64,000 nt of DNA from RFTU01 sp049423145 (GTDB taxonomy: Bacteria; Pseudomonadota; Gammaproteobacteria; Burkholderiales; Burkholderiaceae_C): contig JBMSQF010000002.1 of assembly GCA_049423145.1 (NCBI GenBank), positions 7,918 to 71,917 on the forward strand, in the 5' to 3' direction. Below the pieces are notes generated by a model. The model saw only the letters and a program-made list of their open reading frames with translations. It ran no database searches and was not told where the DNA came from. Position 1 is the first letter of the stretch, and each line of letters opens with the position of its first letter. Shown here piece after piece: positions 61,315-64,000 of this stretch. Both the position numbers and the translations under genes were made by a program.

Positions 61315-62097
61315 ATGTCCTACACCATCGACCTTTCGGGCCGCGTGGCCCTGATCACCGGGGCTTCCAGCGGACTGGGGGCCCAGTTCGCGCGGGTGCT
61401 GTCCCGCAGCGGGGCAGCCGTGGTCTTGGCCGCGCGCCGCACCGAAAAGCTGCGGGAACTGTGCATCGACATCGAAGCCGAAGGGGGTGATGCGCACGTG
61501 GTGAAGTTGGACGTGACCGACCCCGACAGCGTGAAGTCTGCCGTGGCCCATGCGGAGACCGAGGTGGGCACCATCGACATCCTGGTCAACAACTCTGGCG
61601 TGAGCACCACGCAGAAACTGGTGGATGTCACGCCGCAGGACTACGACTTCATCATGAATACCAACACCCGCGGCGCTTTCCTCGTGGCACAGGAGGTGGG
61701 ACGGCGCATGATTGCGCGCAGCAAGGGGGCGGCGCCGGGTACTTTCGTCGGCGGGCGCATCGTCAACATCGCCTCGATGGCCGGCCTGCGCGTCTTGGGC
61801 CAGATCGGCGTTTACTGCATGAGCAAGGCCGCCGTCATCCACATGACGCGCGCCATGGCTCTCGAGTGGGGGCGGTATGGCATCAATGTGAACGCCATCT
61901 GCCCGGGCTATATCGACACCGAGATCAACCACCACCATTGGAAGACCGAGCAGGGGCAGAAGCTCGTGAACATGTTGCCGCGCAAGCGCGTGGGGCAACC
62001 AGAGGACCTGGACAGCACGCTCTTGATGCTGTGCGCGCCTCAGAGCCACTTCATCAATGGCGCCGTGATTTCGGCTGACGATGGTTTTGGCGCCTGA
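61315..62097 (+). CDS. Short-chain dehydrogenase/reductase
   Basis: 260 residues. An NAD(P)-dependent classical SDR. The cofactor motif is TGASSGLGAQ (residues about 15-24), NNSGVS is near 92, the catalytic Ser lies in NIASMAG and the Tyr-x3-Lys in VYCMSKAA. It is probably a 3-hydroxyacyl-CoA or 3-oxoacyl reductase type, but substrate cannot be told. It is divergent from ETF-QO and followed by a thioesterase 48 bp later. Confidence 0.92.
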   Translation: MSYTIDLSGRVALITGASSGLGAQFARVLSRSGAAVVLAARRTEKLRELCIDIEAEGGDAHVVKLDVTDPDSVKSAVAHAETEVGTIDILVNNSGVSTTQKLVDVTPQDYDFIMNTNTRGAFLVAQEVGRRMIARSKGAAPGTFVGGRIVNIASMAGLRVLGQIGVYCMSKAAVIHMTRAMALEWGRYGINVNAICPGYIDTEINHHHWKTEQGQKLVNMLPRKRVGQPEDLDSTLLMLCAPQSHFINGAVISADDGFGA

Positions 62098-62145
62098 TTG
62101 CCGTGGCTGGCCGAGCCGCGTCGCGCCTGCTGCAAGACACTGCCC

Positions 62146-62580
62146 ATGCTGAGATTCACACTTCCCGAACAGAAGACCCTGGTGCACGAGATGGTGATGC
62201 CCATCCGCTGGGGCGACATGGATGCGATGGGCCACGTCAACAACGCGTCCTACTTCCGCTTCTTCGAGACCTCAAGGATCAACTGGTTCGAGACCCTGGG
62301 CTGTACCCCGGGTCCGGACCGTACCGGTCCGGTGATCGTCAATGCCTTTTGCAACTTCCTGATCCAGTTGGAATACCCGGGTGACATCCTGATTCGGCAC
62401 TACGCCGCCAATCCAGGGCGCAGCTCCTTTGAAACCTACGTGACGATGGAGCGCACCGACCAACCGGGCGTGGTGCACGCGGAGGGTGGCGCCAAGGTGG
62501 TATGGACGGATTTCAAGGCGCAGCGCTCGGTGCCCATTCCGGACTTCATCCGTGCCCTGATCTCACCGGCCTCCTCTTGA
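62146..62580 (+). CDS. Acyl-CoA thioesterase, 4HBT/YbgC-like hotdog fold
   Basis: 144 residues. The motif RWGDMDAMGHVNNASYFRFFE is typical of 4-hydroxybenzoyl-CoA thioesterase-like enzymes (Asp, then GHVNN...Y). ATG 62146 is used; the longer frame to 62098 is not family-like. It lies between an SDR and a CoA-transferase, which suggests a role in short-chain acyl-CoA turnover. Substrate unknown. Confidence 0.9.
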   Translation: MLRFTLPEQKTLVHEMVMPIRWGDMDAMGHVNNASYFRFFETSRINWFETLGCTPGPDRTGPVIVNAFCNFLIQLEYPGDILIRHYAANPGRSSFETYVTMERTDQPGVVHAEGGAKVVWTDFKAQRSVPIPDFIRALISPASS

Positions 62581-62767
62581 CCCGGGCTGCCCTGCCGAGT
62601 GGTGGGTCACCGCCGGCGGGGACGACGCTCCACGGGGCGTCAACTTTGGCCAAGGCTGAAATCGTAAACTCGTTGCATCAGCGCTGGGCGTCCGCGTGGT
62701 GCCCCATCGTTTCGTGGCACAGGCGTGTCGAACCGCTTGGCCGATTTTGTTGACTTCAGGACTTCCC

Positions 62768-63475
62768 ATGAACAAGATCTACCCCTCCGCCGCCGAGGCG
62801 CTCAAGGGCGTGGTGCGCAATGGCCAACTGATGGCTGTGGGCGGCTTCGGCCTGTGCGGTATCCCCGAGGCGCTGATCGCCGCGCTCCGCGACAGCGGTG
62901 TCAAAGACCTCACGGTCATTTCGAACAACGCAGGCGTGGATGGTTTTGGCCTGGGGCTGCTGCTGGAGACACGACAGATCAAGAAGATGATCTCCTCCTA
63001 TGTTGGGGAGAACAAGGAGTTCGAGCGCCAATACCTGGCCGGTGAGCTCGAACTGGAGTTCACGCCGCAGGGCACCTTGGCCGAAAAGCTGCGCGCTGGT
63101 GGTGCAGGCATTCCGGCCTTCTTCACCAAGACCGGTGTGGGCACCATCGTGGCGGAGGGCAAGGAGCTCCGTGATTTCGATGGACAGACCTATGTGATGG
63201 AGCGAGCGCTGTTGCCGGATGTGGCGCTGGTCAAGGCCTATATGGCGGACAAGAGCGGCAACCTCGTGTTCCGCCGCACGGCACGCAATTTCAACCCGGC
63301 GGCGGCCATGGCCGGCAGGGTCACCATTTGTGAGGTGGAGAGGATTGTGGAGAACGGGCAAATCGACCCCGACCACATTCACTTGCCCGGCATCTATGTG
63401 CACCGCCTGGTGCTCAATGCCACCCCCGAGAAGCGCATCGAGAAGCGCACGATCACCGAGAAAGCGGGAGTCTGA
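62768..63475 (+). CDS. 3-oxoacid CoA-transferase subunit A
   Basis: 235 residues. The alpha subunit of a succinyl-CoA:3-ketoacid (SCOT-type) CoA-transferase. KIYPSAAEALKGVVRNGQLMAVGGFGLCGIPEALI is the family N-terminus; YVGENKEFERQYLAGELELEFTPQGTLAEKLRAGGAGIPAFFTKTGVGT is strongly conserved. ATG 62768 is chosen over an upstream in-frame start at 62696. It is followed at once by the beta subunit. Confidence 0.95.
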   Translation: MNKIYPSAAEALKGVVRNGQLMAVGGFGLCGIPEALIAALRDSGVKDLTVISNNAGVDGFGLGLLLETRQIKKMISSYVGENKEFERQYLAGELELEFTPQGTLAEKLRAGGAGIPAFFTKTGVGTIVAEGKELRDFDGQTYVMERALLPDVALVKAYMADKSGNLVFRRTARNFNPAAAMAGRVTICEVERIVENGQIDPDHIHLPGIYVHRLVLNATPEKRIEKRTITEKAGV

Positions 63476-63477
63476 AC

Positions 63478-64000
63478 ATGTCATGGACCCACGACCAAAT
63501 GGCGGCGCGCGCCGCCCATGAGTTGCAGGACGGCTTCTATGTGAATTTGGGCATCGGCCTGCCCACGCTGGTGGCCAACCATGTGCCTTCAACCATGGAG
63601 GTTTGGCTGCAGAGCGAGAACGGGATGCTGGGCATCGGCCCCTTCCCGACGGAAGAGGAGGTGGATGCCGATCTGATCAATGCCGGCAAGCAAACCGTCA
63701 CCACGATCGCCGGCAGCAGCATCTTTGGCAGCCATGACAGCTTTGCCATGATCCGCGGCGGCAAGATCAACCTGTCCATCCTGGGCGCGATGCAGGTGTC
63801 GGAGAAGGGCGACCTGGCCAATTGGATGATTCCAGGCAAGATGGTCAAGGGCATGGGCGGTGCCATGGACCTGGTGGCCGGCGTGGGACGTGTGTTGGTC
63901 CTCATGGAGCATGTGGCCAAGAAGAAGGACGGCACGACCGATCTCAAGATCCTGCCCCAGTGCACCCTGCCGCTGACCGGTGTGGGCGTGGTGGACCGCA
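63478..64000 (+). CDS. 3-oxoacid CoA-transferase subunit B (partial)
   Basis: The beta subunit of the CoA-transferase, cut off by the window end after 174 codons. It opens MSWTHDQMAARAAHELQDG. The catalytic Glu is in LQSENGMLGIGPFP, followed by GGKINLSILGAMQVSEKG and PGKMVKGMGGAMDLVAG. It starts 3 bases after subunit A. Confidence 0.93.
   Translation, partial: MSWTHDQMAARAAHELQDGFYVNLGIGLPTLVANHVPSTMEVWLQSENGMLGIGPFPTEEEVDADLINAGKQTVTTIAGSSIFGSHDSFAMIRGGKINLSILGAMQVSEKGDLANWMIPGKMVKGMGGAMDLVAGVGRVLVLMEHVAKKKDGTTDLKILPQCTLPLTGVGVVDR

Noticed and set aside
61147..62235. 363-codon N-terminal extension of ETF-QO
   Set aside because: It lies antisense to the SDR, which has full catalytic motifs, and ETF-QO proteins normally begin near the FAD motif.

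Overview
The window is a GC-rich, tightly packed stretch of a beta-proteobacterial chromosome, most likely Burkholderiales (Comamonadaceae or the Leptothrix/Rubrivivax group). The evidence is the gene order rlmN-rodZ-ispG-hisS-yfgM-bamB-der-hfq-hflX-hflK-hflC-DUF2065-hisZ-purA-phosphoribosyltransferase, the sucA-sucB-lpd cluster, tRNA-Leu next to rnr, and a riboswitch-led gcvTHP operon. These are inferences from recognised protein families and synteny; no database search was run. I see no phage, transposase, plasmid, CRISPR or classical defence genes.

Layout. 1-4.4 kb: two surface lipoproteins (PKD repeats; NHL repeats) flanking tRNA-Leu(UAA). 4.4-11.4 kb: an MFS permease overlapping murI tail to tail, then etfBA, an acyl-CoA dehydrogenase and a nitronate monooxygenase, with a 20-bp TetR-like palindrome between murI and etfB. 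11.4-21.4 kb: a small Cys-rich protein, sucA with a structured leader, sucB, three tandem palindromic repeats, lpd, zapE, a YdcH-type protein and a DinG/YoaA helicase. 21.4-26.2 kb: bamD divergent from rluD, then scpB and a repeat-extended rluB. 26.3-41.9 kb: the long housekeeping run from ndk to a phosphoribosyltransferase, in which hflK is split by an in-frame amber codon. 41.9-47.4 kb: a penicillin-acylase-family enzyme, tRNA-Leu(CAG) and rnr. 47.4-52.4 kb: a 47-bp-arm inverted repeat, then gcvP, gcvH and gcvT behind a tandem glycine riboswitch. 52.4-64 kb: a CoA-binding protein, S46 peptidase, acyl-CoA ligase, enoyl-CoA hydratase, ferredoxin-NADP reductase, selD, ETF-quinone oxidoreductase, SDR, thioesterase and a 3-oxoacid CoA-transferase cut by the window end.

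The genes work in a few groups. EtfAB, the acyl-CoA dehydrogenase, acyl-CoA ligase, enoyl-CoA hydratase, ETF-QO and CoA-transferase together form a fatty/organic acid oxidation set feeding electrons to quinone. SucA, SucB and Lpd form 2-oxoglutarate dehydrogenase, and Lpd may also serve the glycine cleavage system encoded here. BamB and BamD belong to outer-membrane assembly; Hfq, RNase R, HflX, RlmN, RluB, RluD and Der serve RNA and ribosome function.

Most of the window is ordinary core genome. The signals most worth a second look are the amber codon in hflK, two palindromic repeat elements (16.3 kb and 47.5 kb), the TetR-like operator at 6.6 kb, the sucA leader RNA, and the 30-residue repeat tail of RluB. 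I did not find a convincing new multi-gene system.
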